Shown here: positions 33,616-42,269 of the stretch, in pieces
How positions within the stretch are numbered: the first letter of the stretch is position 1
Layout: each line of letters begins with the position of its first letter
Assembly: GCF_000447795.1 (NCBI RefSeq)
Contig: NZ_AUNI01000014.1
Location: forward strand, 186,001-250,000
Source: Bacteriovorax sp. Seq25_V
GTDB lineage: Bacteria > Bdellovibrionota > Bacteriovoracia > Bacteriovoracales > Bacteriovoracaceae
Reading direction: 5' to 3'
DNA length: 64,000 nucleotides
The notes under the pieces: generated by a model
Databases searched by the model: none
What the model saw: only the letters and a program-made list of their open reading frames with translations
What the model was told of the DNA's origin: nothing
Program-made: the position numbers and the translations under genes

Positions 33616-34255
33616 TCGAATCTGCAAGGAAAGAAATAATAATCCCTGTGTAAATACAGATAAAAATAGCTGTTAGCAGTGAGAATGCTCCAGCGACAGC
33701 GTAATTGTTTCCACTGATCAAAAATATCTTCTCTGTTGCCTGTCCTACGACTCCAAGGAAAATACCAACAACTAAAATTGCGATATATGCTCCCTTATTG
33801 GACATCACCGAACGCTTCGTCAAAGCAAAAACACCTTCATCATCCTTTTCATAATGATCAAAAGCGATGGCCACAACTGGCACCATCGCATAAAAGACGT
33901 AAACCAAAATACCAGGGACTATAAAAAGAAGAGCTCCTAAAAGCGCACATATTCCGAATGCCAATTCGTAAAATAAATATGTAGGAATATCCCAGAAGCA
34001 CTTAGCTAAAGAGAACGGAATCGTTGTTAACTTACTTAAAAATATATTAATCAGATAAACAGTAAGAATAACTTCAATAAATGCTTCAGCAATAGTGCTC
34101 ACAATATTATGGGCATCACTCTGATAACCTACGGTCATCATAGAGTAGAGATCAATGAGAACTAAAATGAGAATGACTGGGAAAATCATTTTAAAGTTAT
34201 TTTTAAACAACTCTACCGACTGATAGAAAAAATCAGAAAACTTCTTACCTTCCAT
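33572..34255 (-). CDS. Multi-pass membrane protein of unknown function
   Basis: A 227-residue inner membrane protein with about five or six hydrophobic segments, including a conserved-looking SLAKCFWDIPTYLFYELAFG and an IVPGILVYVFYAMVPVVAIAFD block. The pattern of an N-terminal amphipathic helix followed by membrane segments with a central PGI/L-W/Y turn recalls the YciC/DUF975 type of small membrane proteins. TTG at 34261 is possible, but the ATG at 34255 with AGGTAGG upstream is better. Downstream of the asparaginase-like gene (15-base gap). Its 3' end runs 44 bases into the histidine phosphatase gene. Confidence 0.6.
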   Translation of the reverse strand: MEGKKFSDFFYQSVELFKNNFKMIFPVILILVLIDLYSMMTVGYQSDAHNIVSTIAEAFIEVILTVYLINIFLSKLTTIPFSLAKCFWDIPTYLFYELAFGICALLGALLFIVPGILVYVFYAMVPVVAIAFDHYEKDDEGVFALTKRSVMSNKGAYIAILVVGIFLGVVGQATEKIFLISGNNYAVAGAFSLLTAIFICIYTGIIISFLADSIKGNTQIETDLVEE

Positions 34256-34270
34256 GGGCAAACCTACCTG

Positions 34271-34795
34271 CTAGTATTCTTCGAAAGTTCTTCTTTGAAG
34301 ATTTTTACGTACACCAGGAACAGAGAAAATCCTATTGTGGAATGAAATATAAATTCCCGGTGAAAGTATCTTACTGGCAATTAGTGCTTCTGTCACATTT
34401 TGAAAAGCATCACTATCAGTGAATCCCATTGGCTTCATGGCCCCAGTGAAAACAATGGCCGATCCCACTTCCCCTAAAGTTCGAAGACAGTACTCTGCAC
34501 TTTTTGCCATGGTATCCGTTCCATGAAGAACGATAATTGGACACTTCTTTTCAAGTTGGACGCTTAGTGTCTTAACAAGAATATTGCGATCATAATCCGT
34601 AAAATGAAGAGAATCTTTATTAATGATATTGAAAACGTGAACTTTAGTATAAGGAAGTCGAAGGTAACTTAGAATTTCTTTATTAAGAATTGATTCTTTA
34701 TTTGTAAGTGATCCATCTGATTCATCATAAGACTTATCAATTGTCCCACCAGTTGTAATCAAAATGATATCTTCACGATTTTCGATCTTGTTCAT
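34271..34795 (-). CDS. Half-length asparaginase-like protein (N-terminal domain only)
   Basis: A 174-residue protein with both active-site threonine motifs of bacterial L-asparaginase: TTGGTID (residues 14-20) and HGTDTM, followed by VFTGAMKPMGF. Classical asparaginases are about 330 residues; the whole C-terminal domain is absent. The reading frame and start (AAGGA upstream) look intact, and related single-domain proteins exist, so it is probably functional in its own class and not a fragment. Substrate uncertain: the missing domain normally helps bind the amino acid. Confidence 0.82.
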   Translation of the reverse strand: MNKIENREDIILITTGGTIDKSYDESDGSLTNKESILNKEILSYLRLPYTKVHVFNIINKDSLHFTDYDRNILVKTLSVQLEKKCPIIVLHGTDTMAKSAEYCLRTLGEVGSAIVFTGAMKPMGFTDSDAFQNVTEALIASKILSPGIYISFHNRIFSVPGVRKNLQRRTFEEY

Positions 34796-34874
34796 TACTA
34801 TCCTTCACTATGTCTGATTATAAGGCCTTATATCACTAAAGATAAAAAAAGCAAAAATGAAAAGCGTCCAAACC

Positions 34875-34902
34875 TTGACGTTTGAAAAATCTATACCATA
34901 TT
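34875..34902 (+). promoter_or_regulatory. Heat-shock-type (sigma32-like) promoter for htpG
   Basis: CTTGACG (34875-34881) and TACCATAT (34895-34902), separated by 13 bases, resemble the sigma32 elements CTTGAAA and CCCCATNT at their usual spacing. They sit about 45 bases before the htpG start, which has AAGGAG upstream. Confidence 0.45.
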
Positions 34903-34948
34903 GATAGTAGATTTATTTAAGTAAAAAATTTCAAGGAGTTAGGTAATC

Positions 34949-36880
34949 ATGACAACAAGAAAAGGTGAAATTTCGGTATCTACGAAAGATATTTTTCCAA
35001 TCATTAAGAAGTGGCTTTACTCAGAGCACGATATTTTCCTAAGAGAACTTATTGCTAACGCGAGTGACGCAATCACAAAGAGAGCAACAATGGCCAGAAC
35101 GACTGGCGCAGAGCTTCAAGATGGACAAATTCAGGTACGTGTAAATAAAGACGCTAAGACTGTACAGGTTATCGATAACGGAATCGGGATGACTGAAGCT
35201 GAGGTTGAAAAGTATATCGCTCAACTTGCTTTCTCAGGTGCTGCAGAGTTCGTAAAAAAACTCGAAGAAGCTGGGGGAGAAAAAAATAACGAGATCATCG
35301 GAAAATTTGGTCTAGGTTTCTACTCTGCTTTCATGGTTGCAAGCAAAGTTGAAGTTGATTCTCTATCGATGACAGAAGGTGCAAAGCCTGTTAAGTGGAC
35401 TTGTGAAGGTGACACAGAATATAGCTTTGAAGACGGTACTCAAACTGAAGTAGGTACAACAATTACACTTCACATTAATGAAGAGTCACTTGATTTCTTA
35501 AATAAATGGAAATTAAAAGAAACACTTTCTAACCACTGTGATTTCATGCCATACGCAATCACACTTGTTGATGTAAACGAAAAAGTTAAGCCAAAGAAAG
35601 AAGATGGAACAGTTGATACAGATGCACCAGAAGTCGCAGCTTCTCCAGAACTAATTAATGAGACAAAACCAATTTGGAAACGTGACCCGTCTGAGCTAAC
35701 AGATGAAGACTACAAAAACTTCTATCGAAAACTATACCCAATGGAAGGTGAACCATTATTTTGGATTCACTTAAAAGTAGATCACCCATTCACACTAGAT
35801 GGTGTTTTATTCTTCCCAAAATTCAATCCTACAAAACCGTTTACAGATAAGAACATAAGACTTTACTGTCGCCAAGTTTTTGTTTCTGATAACGTTAAAA
35901 ATATCATCCCAGACTTCTTAGGACTTCTTAAAGGAGCTATCGACTCAGTTGATATTCCATTAAACGTTTCAAGGTCATCTCTTCAAGGGGATCCAAATAT
36001 CAGCAAGATCTCTAACTATATTGTGAAAAAAGTTGCTGAGGCCCTTAAGAAACTAGCAAAGAAAGATAGAGAAAAATACGAATCAATCTGGAACGATATC
36101 GGACTATTCGTTAAGTATGGTTGCGTGAGCGATAATAAATTTGACGAACAAATGAGAGAGAGAGTTCTTTTCAAGACAAATGAAGGAAGCTTTGTAACTT
36201 TTGGAGAATACGAAGAGTCGATCCCAGCTGACTACAAAGAAAAAATGAAGAATAAAGTTCTCTACTTTGAAAAGGACAAAGCGGACGTAACTCTTTTAAA
36301 TAACTTAAAAGAAGCTGGAATTAAGGCCGTAGAAACTGATGATCACATCGATCCACACTTTATCCAGCATGCAGAGTCACATAAAATCGGTGACTCAGAG
36401 CTCGTAAAATTTACAAGTGTTGACTCAGAAATTGAAAATATTCTTGGAAGTGATAATACAACTGAAGACGATATCAAGGTAAAAGAGATGTTCTCGAAGT
36501 TCCTTGATATTAAGCTTGATGACCAAGATAGTATGGCACCAAAGGGAATTGAGATCGCAAAGATCAAAAATTCTACAACTGCCGCCTATATTAAAGTAGA
36601 CGAATCGATGAAGAGATTTGGACAAATGACAAAGTCGATGGGACAAGGAATGAGCTTCCCAGTTAAGAGAACTCTTGTTATTAACCCACAAAACCCACTG
36701 GTTCAAAACGCTTTAAAACTATCTGGAGACGCAAAGAATGAAGGACTGGCAAAGAAAATCTGTCTTCACGTAGAAGATCTTGCCAATATCTCTTCTGAGG
36801 GTCTAGGGGCAGAACAAAGAGAGCTTTTCGTGAAGAGATCTCAAGAGTTAATTGCTGAATTATCTAGTCTTGCTTTATAG
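34949..36880 (+). CDS. htpG: Chaperone HtpG (bacterial Hsp90)
   Basis: A 643-residue Hsp90. The GHKL ATPase motifs are complete: ELIANASDA, DNGIGMT and GKFGLGFYSAFMV. The middle domain has IPLNVSRSSLQGD with the catalytic arginine, and a C-terminal dimerisation domain follows. Slightly longer than E. coli HtpG (624), with an insertion around residues 215-235 (EDGTVDTDAPEV). Cytoplasmic chaperone, dimeric. A heat-shock-like promoter and a downstream terminator make it a single-gene unit. Confidence 0.98.
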   Translation: MTTRKGEISVSTKDIFPIIKKWLYSEHDIFLRELIANASDAITKRATMARTTGAELQDGQIQVRVNKDAKTVQVIDNGIGMTEAEVEKYIAQLAFSGAAEFVKKLEEAGGEKNNEIIGKFGLGFYSAFMVASKVEVDSLSMTEGAKPVKWTCEGDTEYSFEDGTQTEVGTTITLHINEESLDFLNKWKLKETLSNHCDFMPYAITLVDVNEKVKPKKEDGTVDTDAPEVAASPELINETKPIWKRDPSELTDEDYKNFYRKLYPMEGEPLFWIHLKVDHPFTLDGVLFFPKFNPTKPFTDKNIRLYCRQVFVSDNVKNIIPDFLGLLKGAIDSVDIPLNVSRSSLQGDPNISKISNYIVKKVAEALKKLAKKDREKYESIWNDIGLFVKYGCVSDNKFDEQMRERVLFKTNEGSFVTFGEYEESIPADYKEKMKNKVLYFEKDKADVTLLNNLKEAGIKAVETDDHIDPHFIQHAESHKIGDSELVKFTSVDSEIENILGSDNTTEDDIKVKEMFSKFLDIKLDDQDSMAPKGIEIAKIKNSTTAAYIKVDESMKRFGQMTKSMGQGMSFPVKRTLVINPQNPLVQNALKLSGDAKNEGLAKKICLHVEDLANISSEGLGAEQRELFVKRSQELIAELSSLAL

Positions 36881-36936
36881 GTTTTCCTAGGGCATCTTCC
36901 TGGTTTTTTCAATACGCTAATAAAATGTTCTAGGAG

Positions 36937-36963
36937 CCCCTCTCGTAAGAGAGGGGTTTTTTT
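36937..36963 (+). terminator. Rho-independent terminator after htpG
   Basis: CCCCTCTC / GAGAGGGG with loop GTAA and seven T residues: a textbook terminator 56 bases after the htpG stop codon. Confidence 0.92.
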
Positions 36964-37096
36964 ATCCCATATTCCCTGCCAATAAACTTTGCCCATTTTC
37001 AATAAATATATGAACACTACATAGCTGTAATCCTTTGAGATTAAGCATTATTTAAAATTACATTTATATTTATTCCCAAGCTCTATAGGAGGAAAT

Positions 37097-37753
37097 ATGA
37101 CGATGCACTACTCGCTTATAAAAAGTAAACCTACTGACCCCAAAGAAATTGAACTCTACAATCAGATCTACGAATTTTGGAAATCCCAATGGTCAGATGT
37201 TTTAGGAGATAAATTTTGTGGCGATGATTTTTTCAGACAAGAGTATATTTCTGTAATCACTGACGATGAGAAAATTGCGGCCATACACCTTTACACAAAT
37301 TTCAATTCTGCTTTCGAATCGAATCAAGATCATAGTTATTTTAAAGACTACCCAAAAGATTTTTTCAACAAGATGAGAGAATTGAATTACTTAAAATATA
37401 CAACATGTGAAAGCTTAACAGTACATCCAGACTTTAGGAAAACGAATTTATCTCGAGTTCTTTTTCAAATTTCTTTTTCACTTGCACCTTACTTTCACTC
37501 AGATGCTTTAATTGGCCCTACAATTATTAAAAATGGAGCATCAAAAACAGGACAGGAAGCGGGAGCTCAAGTAGCATTTTCCCAAATCAACTACAAAGGC
37601 TACGAATGTGACATTCTCTACTATCCAAAGACTTGTATTCTGATAAAACAAGATCAAATAGTAAATCACATGGTCGAAAGACTGTGGAAAAATAGAAGTG
37701 ACTATACTGGCCTTACATTAGATATAGATGCTAAAGAAAAGCTTGTCGCTTAA
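37097..37753 (+). CDS. GNAT-fold acyltransferase-like protein
   Basis: A 218-residue protein whose middle shows a GNAT-type pattern: strands before ESLTVHPDFRKTNLSRVLFQISFSL, where VHPDFRK resembles the acyl-CoA-binding loop. The overall length and the early IYEFWKSQW resemble FeeM/autoinducer-synthase-like GNATs that make N-acyl amino acids. That link is speculative. GGAGG lies before the start. Its 3' end overlaps the convergent histidine kinase gene by 23 bases. A haem-oxygenase-fold gene follows beyond the kinase, so the three may act together. Confidence 0.6.
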   Translation: MTMHYSLIKSKPTDPKEIELYNQIYEFWKSQWSDVLGDKFCGDDFFRQEYISVITDDEKIAAIHLYTNFNSAFESNQDHSYFKDYPKDFFNKMRELNYLKYTTCESLTVHPDFRKTNLSRVLFQISFSLAPYFHSDALIGPTIIKNGASKTGQEAGAQVAFSQINYKGYECDILYYPKTCILIKQDQIVNHMVERLWKNRSDYTGLTLDIDAKEKLVA

Positions 37754-39173
37754 TTCTTGTAGAGACAATCGGGAACGACAGTCTAAATGTCGTTCCTTTA
37801 TTCAATTCAGAAAAGACATCATACTCAGCATTAAAGCGGCTCAAGAAGTTACTCGCAATAGAGAGACCATAGCCAGTCCCCTTCTCTCCTTCTGTGCCAG
37901 GAGTTGTTGAAAGTTTTCCAGACTTTTTAACTTCCGCAAGACATTCCTCACTCATCCCAACACCTGTATCTTGAATCTCAAAAACAGCAACTTTATTATC
38001 ATTGAGAGTATTAAGTGATAATCTAACCTCTCCTCCGACAGGTGTGAACTTTATCGCATTTGAAATGAAGTTATTTAAAACAGAAGCGGATAGAAACTCA
38101 TTAGAGGCCTTAACAAAAATATCAAAATCAGGTTGTTCTACATATTTAAGATTTACACCTTTTTCTACAGCAATTAAATTCATCTGCTCCACAGAGTACT
38201 TAATCGCTTGATTCAGAGAAACATTCTCTAATTTTACTTCAGAATTTTCACTAGAGATGAAAATACGTGTTTCTTCAATCATATTAGAAATTCGTTTTGA
38301 TGAATTAGAAATCTTTTCTAGACTAGATAAAACTTGTTCAACATTTAGATTTTTTCTTCGCATAATTTGATTTACGCGACCATCGATAACAAGTAGAGGA
38401 TTACTAATATCATGAGAAAGAACTTTTAAAAGAACTGTGACCTTCTCTTTTTGTTCTTCAAGTTGTGAGTTCTTCAGCTTCACTTCTTCATTTAAATTAG
38501 CTTGAATGTCATATAGTCTCTCAAGCTCTGCTTTTTGTTCCTCGATAAGAAGAAGTTCTGAATAGGTATGTGAAAGTAACTTAGTTGCTCTTATGAATCC
38601 AAAAGGAAGCTTTAAAAATGATTTAAAGATAGAGCTTAACTTCAAACTAGTTGGAGGAGTGATTATGTATCTGACTTCGCTCTCTGATAACATTTCTGTT
38701 TGCACTAAGGAGTCCCCTCCTCCTAATTGTGTTGGAAAAATTTTAAATACTTCAGCATATACATCAAAAAAACCTAAGGTCGGTGCATTCCCACAAACTT
38801 TCATCGTGAGGACAACGTTTCCTATAGAGTCATTTGCATAGGTATATTTAATATTTTTAAAAAGATAATTTCCAATAAAGTTAGCTTGGCACCAATATAA
38901 GAAGCGATAAGAAACAATGCCTGAGAAAAGTCCCTGAAGGGTGCTATACTCTCTTGAGTTAACGGCAAACTTTGAAATTAGCGAATAATCATCACCGATA
39001 ATGCGAAAAACATTTTGTAGAGCAATATTATAGTCACTCCAACTTGAGCGCGCATTTGTTTTAGCTGCTTGCTCATAAGTAATAGTTGTTCCTTCAAATA
39101 GGAGATCGACACTAAGTCCGAGAGACTTAAGAGTGTTAATCATGCATACATAATTTATATTTAGTACTTCCAT
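37731..39173 (-). CDS. Sensor histidine kinase with unidentified N-terminal sensor domain
   Basis: A 480-residue kinase without clear membrane segments. Residues 1-190 form a compact sensor region that I cannot place; it contains NARSSWSDYN and LGLSVDLLFEG, a pattern reminiscent of the N-terminal sensory module of some AraC and cyclase proteins. A coiled coil follows (205-245). The H-box is SHDISNPLLVIDGRV, then HATPase_c (NNFISNAIKFTP, DTGVGMSEE, KGTGYGLSIA). The catalytic residues are intact. No receiver domain and no adjacent regulator. AGGA precedes the start. Divergent from the haem-oxygenase-fold gene. Confidence 0.88.
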   Translation of the reverse strand: MEVLNINYVCMINTLKSLGLSVDLLFEGTTITYEQAAKTNARSSWSDYNIALQNVFRIIGDDYSLISKFAVNSREYSTLQGLFSGIVSYRFLYWCQANFIGNYLFKNIKYTYANDSIGNVVLTMKVCGNAPTLGFFDVYAEVFKIFPTQLGGGDSLVQTEMLSESEVRYIITPPTSLKLSSIFKSFLKLPFGFIRATKLLSHTYSELLLIEEQKAELERLYDIQANLNEEVKLKNSQLEEQKEKVTVLLKVLSHDISNPLLVIDGRVNQIMRRKNLNVEQVLSSLEKISNSSKRISNMIEETRIFISSENSEVKLENVSLNQAIKYSVEQMNLIAVEKGVNLKYVEQPDFDIFVKASNEFLSASVLNNFISNAIKFTPVGGEVRLSLNTLNDNKVAVFEIQDTGVGMSEECLAEVKKSGKLSTTPGTEGEKGTGYGLSIASNFLSRFNAEYDVFSELNKGTTFRLSFPIVSTRIKRQAFL

Positions 39174-39358
39174 TGCTATTTCCTAGCCGAACTATAGACG
39201 TTTCCTTTGAAAGTTGGCAACAACAAAGACTAAATAGAATTATAACTAGTCTAAATTACATTGAGTTTTTTGGAAATTCATAAACTAGTTCACAATATTA
39301 TTCTAGGAAAATCTTTAAGATAAAGTTCAATTGTTCTAACTAGCCATGGGAGACATTC

Positions 39359-39994
39359 GTGAGAAATCAAGACTTAGAATTAGTTTTTAAAAATTGTATC
39401 AATGAACTATCTGAAGAGTTCAAAGAGATTAATCTCCTAGACAAACAAGTCTACCTAAGCTGGCTTGCACAAACTTATTTTTTTACATCTCATTCTGAAA
39501 AAACTCTGAAGTATATATCTTCAAAATCACAAAATAATGACGAGAGTCAAAGGTGGAGTGATCATGCCACCGAAGAGCAAGGGCATGAAAACCTGGCCCT
39601 AGGTGATTTGAAAAGATTGAATGGAAATATTTCTGACTATCAAGAATTTGAAGAGACAGCAATGCTTTACCGTGCCCAGTACTATTATTGCGCTATTAAT
39701 AAGTCACACGCATGCTTTGGCTGGATATTAGCTTTAGAGGGTCTTGCTGCTTTAATTGATAAGAATCATATTGCAAAGATCATTGAAACACATGGTAAAA
39801 GGGCATGTAAATTTATTGAAGTGCATACAAATGAAGACCCTGAGCATCTCGACAGCGCCTTTGAAGCGATAAGTAAAATTGCGGACAAAGAAATGATTAT
39901 TGAAAACTTGATAAGTTCAACATATTTCTATAAGCGTATGCTCCAGAGAGTAAAAGAAAAAGCAATTGAGGCAAAAGCACTAGAAGCTGCTTAA
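39359..39994 (+). CDS. Haem-oxygenase-fold (HDO/TenA-like) putative di-iron protein
   Basis: A 211-residue all-helical protein. Candidate metal ligands are spaced as in haem-oxygenase-like di-iron oxidases: E72/E73 and H76 (ATEEQGHE), E127 (LALEG), and H156, D160 and H163 (HTNEDPEH). Such enzymes perform N-oxygenation or C-C cleavage in natural product pathways; related folds include TenA and PqqC. GTG start with GGGAG upstream. It sits next to a histidine kinase gene and near a GNAT gene. The substrate cannot be named, and ligand assignment is by eye. Confidence 0.65.
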   Translation: MRNQDLELVFKNCINELSEEFKEINLLDKQVYLSWLAQTYFFTSHSEKTLKYISSKSQNNDESQRWSDHATEEQGHENLALGDLKRLNGNISDYQEFEETAMLYRAQYYYCAINKSHACFGWILALEGLAALIDKNHIAKIIETHGKRACKFIEVHTNEDPEHLDSAFEAISKIADKEMIIENLISSTYFYKRMLQRVKEKAIEAKALEAA

Positions 39995-40001
39995 AACTAA
40001 A

Positions 40002-40030
40002 AAAGAGACTCCTTTAAAAAGAGTCTCTTT
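40002..40030. terminator. Terminator between the HDO-like and DksA-like genes
   Basis: AAAGAGACTC / GAGTCTCTTT with a nine-base loop, flanked by A-rich sequence on the left. It lies eight bases after the plus-strand stop and before the convergent DksA-like gene, so it is probably used in both directions. Confidence 0.85.
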
Positions 40031-40053
40031 ATAGCTTTAAAGTTTTCATAATA

Positions 40054-40557
40054 TTAAGAAGTCATACTCTTTTCTTCAAAGTCACGACCAAAACTTGTGA
40101 TATTTACAACTCTATTGTCATTATCTGCAGAATCATTTGTTGCAAATGAAATAGTAGTCGAGTTAACAATCTCTCTACCATTAGTTTTCGATTTCTTAGA
40201 ATATAATAAGTGACCTTCTGCCCTTTCCATTTCCTCTTTACAGTTAATACAGTGAGTAGCAATAGGTCTTGCCATTAACCTCTTTGTTCCAATATTAGTG
40301 CCACAATCCTCGCACTCTCCGAAAGTTCCATTCTCGATTTTCTCAAGAGCGTGATCAATCTTCTTTAAGAATAACTGATCCCTTCCTTGTAATTTTAAGT
40401 TTAATTTTGCATCTCTTTCATTGTTGATCTGGTCAACGAGGTCACCAGAGTTTAAATTCTCTAGTCCATTCTCTGCCACCGATGATACCTTTGTTAGTAG
40501 TTGACCTTTAAGCGCTTCGAAAAGAATTTTAAAATGGTTAAGATCTAATTGGTTCAT
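40054..40557 (-). CDS. TraR/DksA-family zinc-finger protein
   Basis: A 167-residue protein with the C4 zinc finger of DksA/TraR: CEDCGTNIGTKRLMARPIATHCINC (residues about 90-115). A helical N-terminal region precedes it and a Ser/Asn-rich tail of about 40 residues follows. Members bind RNA polymerase in its secondary channel and alter promoter response, often with ppGpp. AGGAGG precedes the ATG. The N-terminal coiled coil is shorter than in E. coli DksA, so it may be a DksA-like paralogue. Confidence 0.88.
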   Translation of the reverse strand: MNQLDLNHFKILFEALKGQLLTKVSSVAENGLENLNSGDLVDQINNERDAKLNLKLQGRDQLFLKKIDHALEKIENGTFGECEDCGTNIGTKRLMARPIATHCINCKEEMERAEGHLLYSKKSKTNGREIVNSTTISFATNDSADNDNRVVNITSFGRDFEEKSMTS

Positions 40558-40937
40558 ATTTCCTCCTGGGCATTGTTAAGTTTTTGCTTCTTGCATCCTA
40601 TAGAACATCCTGTTCTCGAGTGATAAGCTTCCTGCCCTTCCCTCTTGCTGGAGTATAGAGCAATGCTCGTGCCAAGTTTTTGGACCTAAAAAGGGAGAAA
40701 TTAAATATAATTAATAGGAAGCGGTGCAGAAATGACCACATAAGGTAGACGCGAAACGCCTACCGGTGTCACTTTTAACTGCTACAGTTAAATGGGGATA
40801 ACTTTCTTTTGAATCTTTTCAAAATCTGTATTTATGAACAATTTTTTACGCAGCTAGAAATATCAGCTCCTAACCGTATAGAATGATTTATAAAGTTCCA
40901 AATCTTTCCCCATTTAAGTGGAGCAGTTTATATAGCA
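40558..40937. other. 380-base intergenic region with structured sequence
   Basis: No coding sequence. Besides the ribosome site of the DksA-like gene it contains a bulged hairpin at 40744-40764 (GGTAG..GCG AAA CGC CTACC) and a 152-base stretch bounded by 22-base inverted repeats (separate entry). This is the most structured untranslated region in the window. Confidence 0.6.
40777..40928. mobile_element. MITE-like element with 22-base terminal inverted repeats
   Basis: The left arm (40777-40798) and the right arm (40907-40928) are reverse complements at 20 of 22 positions; each ends AAATGGGGA towards the inside and begins AACTGCT at the outside. The 108 bases between encode nothing. The right arm lies nine bases from the stop codon of the SBP-like gene, so on that transcript the pair could form a long 3' hairpin. 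No target-site duplication is obvious, so it may be either a miniature transposable element or an RNA structure. Confidence 0.5.
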
Positions 40938-41789
40938 TTAATTTATCTTAATCCAATTAGTAGTTTTCTTATTTTGAAAACCTGACTCCCGTAAAGCCTT
41001 AGCAATTTCACCTTTATCTCGAAGAACTTTGAGCCCACGCTCTAAAGCATTATAGATAAATTCACTCTCTTTATGTTTCTTATTCACGATGAAATGCCTT
41101 GAGCCCTTAAGCCCTATCTTAATATTAGAAACAGGTGCAATAGCAACTCCATACTCCTCTCGTGAGAGATCGTCATTCGATGTAAACTCCAACAAAAGAA
41201 AGTCTGCTCTTCCGTGTTTAAGCATATACATCATTGACTCAAAGTGAGAAGTGGATTGTTTATTTACATCCATTAACTGAAGAGTTCTCCAGTCGACAGT
41301 CCAATCAAGAGATGAAATTGCTGTCAATTTTTTTAGGTCTGATAGATTTTCTATTTTATATAGACTCAGTTTCTCTTTCAAAACATAAACACCTTTTTCA
41401 TACTCACCATCAGAAATTATCGGTGTAGAGATATAAAAGTCCTCCTCTTCGACAGAAGACAGCCAGACTGTTTCAGTTGGCATTAGTATATTAATCTGTT
41501 TAGAGTATTTTATCGAACGTGTATGGTTTGGGACGATTACAAAATCAAATTTTATATTCAATCCTGAAACTTCAAAGGCCTTATGCAAAAGTAAGATTTC
41601 GACAACACCTCTATTCATAGAAGGATGAGTATACGTTTTCAACTCACTCCAACTCTTTCCCTCGAGAATTTTGTTATAGCTAGATAAAATACTATTTGTA
41701 ACCGCGAGTTTAATAATGATGGGAGTATCATTTTGCTTAGTTGCAAATAAATTGGCAGAGAATAGGAATAGCAGGATGATAAACTTCAT
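40938..41789 (-). CDS. Periplasmic substrate-binding-like protein (SBP family 3 type)
   Basis: A 283-residue protein with a signal peptide (cleavage near residue 16). The mature part follows the bilobed solute-binding family 3 pattern, including LSDLKKLTAISS, a hinge region, and the terminal GLKVLRDKGEIAKALRESGF that is typical of that family. No transporter genes are adjacent, so it may act as a stand-alone sensor or binding protein. Ligand unknown. Confidence 0.7.
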   Translation of the reverse strand: MKFIILLFLFSANLFATKQNDTPIIIKLAVTNSILSSYNKILEGKSWSELKTYTHPSMNRGVVEILLLHKAFEVSGLNIKFDFVIVPNHTRSIKYSKQINILMPTETVWLSSVEEEDFYISTPIISDGEYEKGVYVLKEKLSLYKIENLSDLKKLTAISSLDWTVDWRTLQLMDVNKQSTSHFESMMYMLKHGRADFLLLEFTSNDDLSREEYGVAIAPVSNIKIGLKGSRHFIVNKKHKESEFIYNALERGLKVLRDKGEIAKALRESGFQNKKTTNWIKIN

Positions 41790-41830
41790 TCACTAACTAT
41801 AACCTACTGACTGAAGTCAATAAAGAAAAA

Positions 41831-42253
41831 CTATAGGATTTTAAAGGAAACGATGAACTCGTTATCAAGAGAGTAGAACTTCATTTCTCCAGCTGGGCCC
41901 ATACATTTCATAACATTACTTTGTAGTGGTAGCTCAGAAGCAATAGATTCAAGGGCTGCATCAAAGTTAAATTCTTCATCCCCATAGTTAGCAAGATGAT
42001 TTTCTACGCCTTGCTCAAAGAGGTCAAGGATTTCAATACCTTTAACAATATTAAGACTTTCACAAGCTGCAGAAGATTTAGATTCTCTAACGTAGTCTTT
42101 CTCTTTAAGGTTAATCTTCATTCCATGGTCGTAGTCATATCTTGCCGAATATAGAATTTCGGCAAGATAATAGGCCTGATCATTAGAGAATAAACTAAGT
42201 CCAAATGAATTCATTCCAAAAATTAGCGAAAGAATAAGAATTAGTTTTTTCAT
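41831..42253 (-). CDS. Secreted protein of unknown function
   Basis: A 140-residue protein with a signal peptide (ILSLIFGMNSFG). The mature part has two Cys (ESLN region and MKCMGPAG) that could pair, and ends in a beta-rich stretch (MKFYSLDNEFIVSFKIL). Not recognised. It follows another short secreted protein gene after 16 bases; the two are about the same size and share the layout of an early Cys, a helical middle and a late Cys, so they may be distant paralogues. Confidence 0.55.
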   Translation of the reverse strand: MKKLILILSLIFGMNSFGLSLFSNDQAYYLAEILYSARYDYDHGMKINLKEKDYVRESKSSAACESLNIVKGIEILDLFEQGVENHLANYGDEEFNFDAALESIASELPLQSNVMKCMGPAGEMKFYSLDNEFIVSFKIL

Positions 42254-42269
42254 ATCAGTCCTCCCCCAC

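Noticed and set aside
34271-34795. Asparaginase pseudogene
   Set aside because: Start, ribosome site and both active-site motifs are intact, and the stop is followed closely by another gene, which fits a true short protein.
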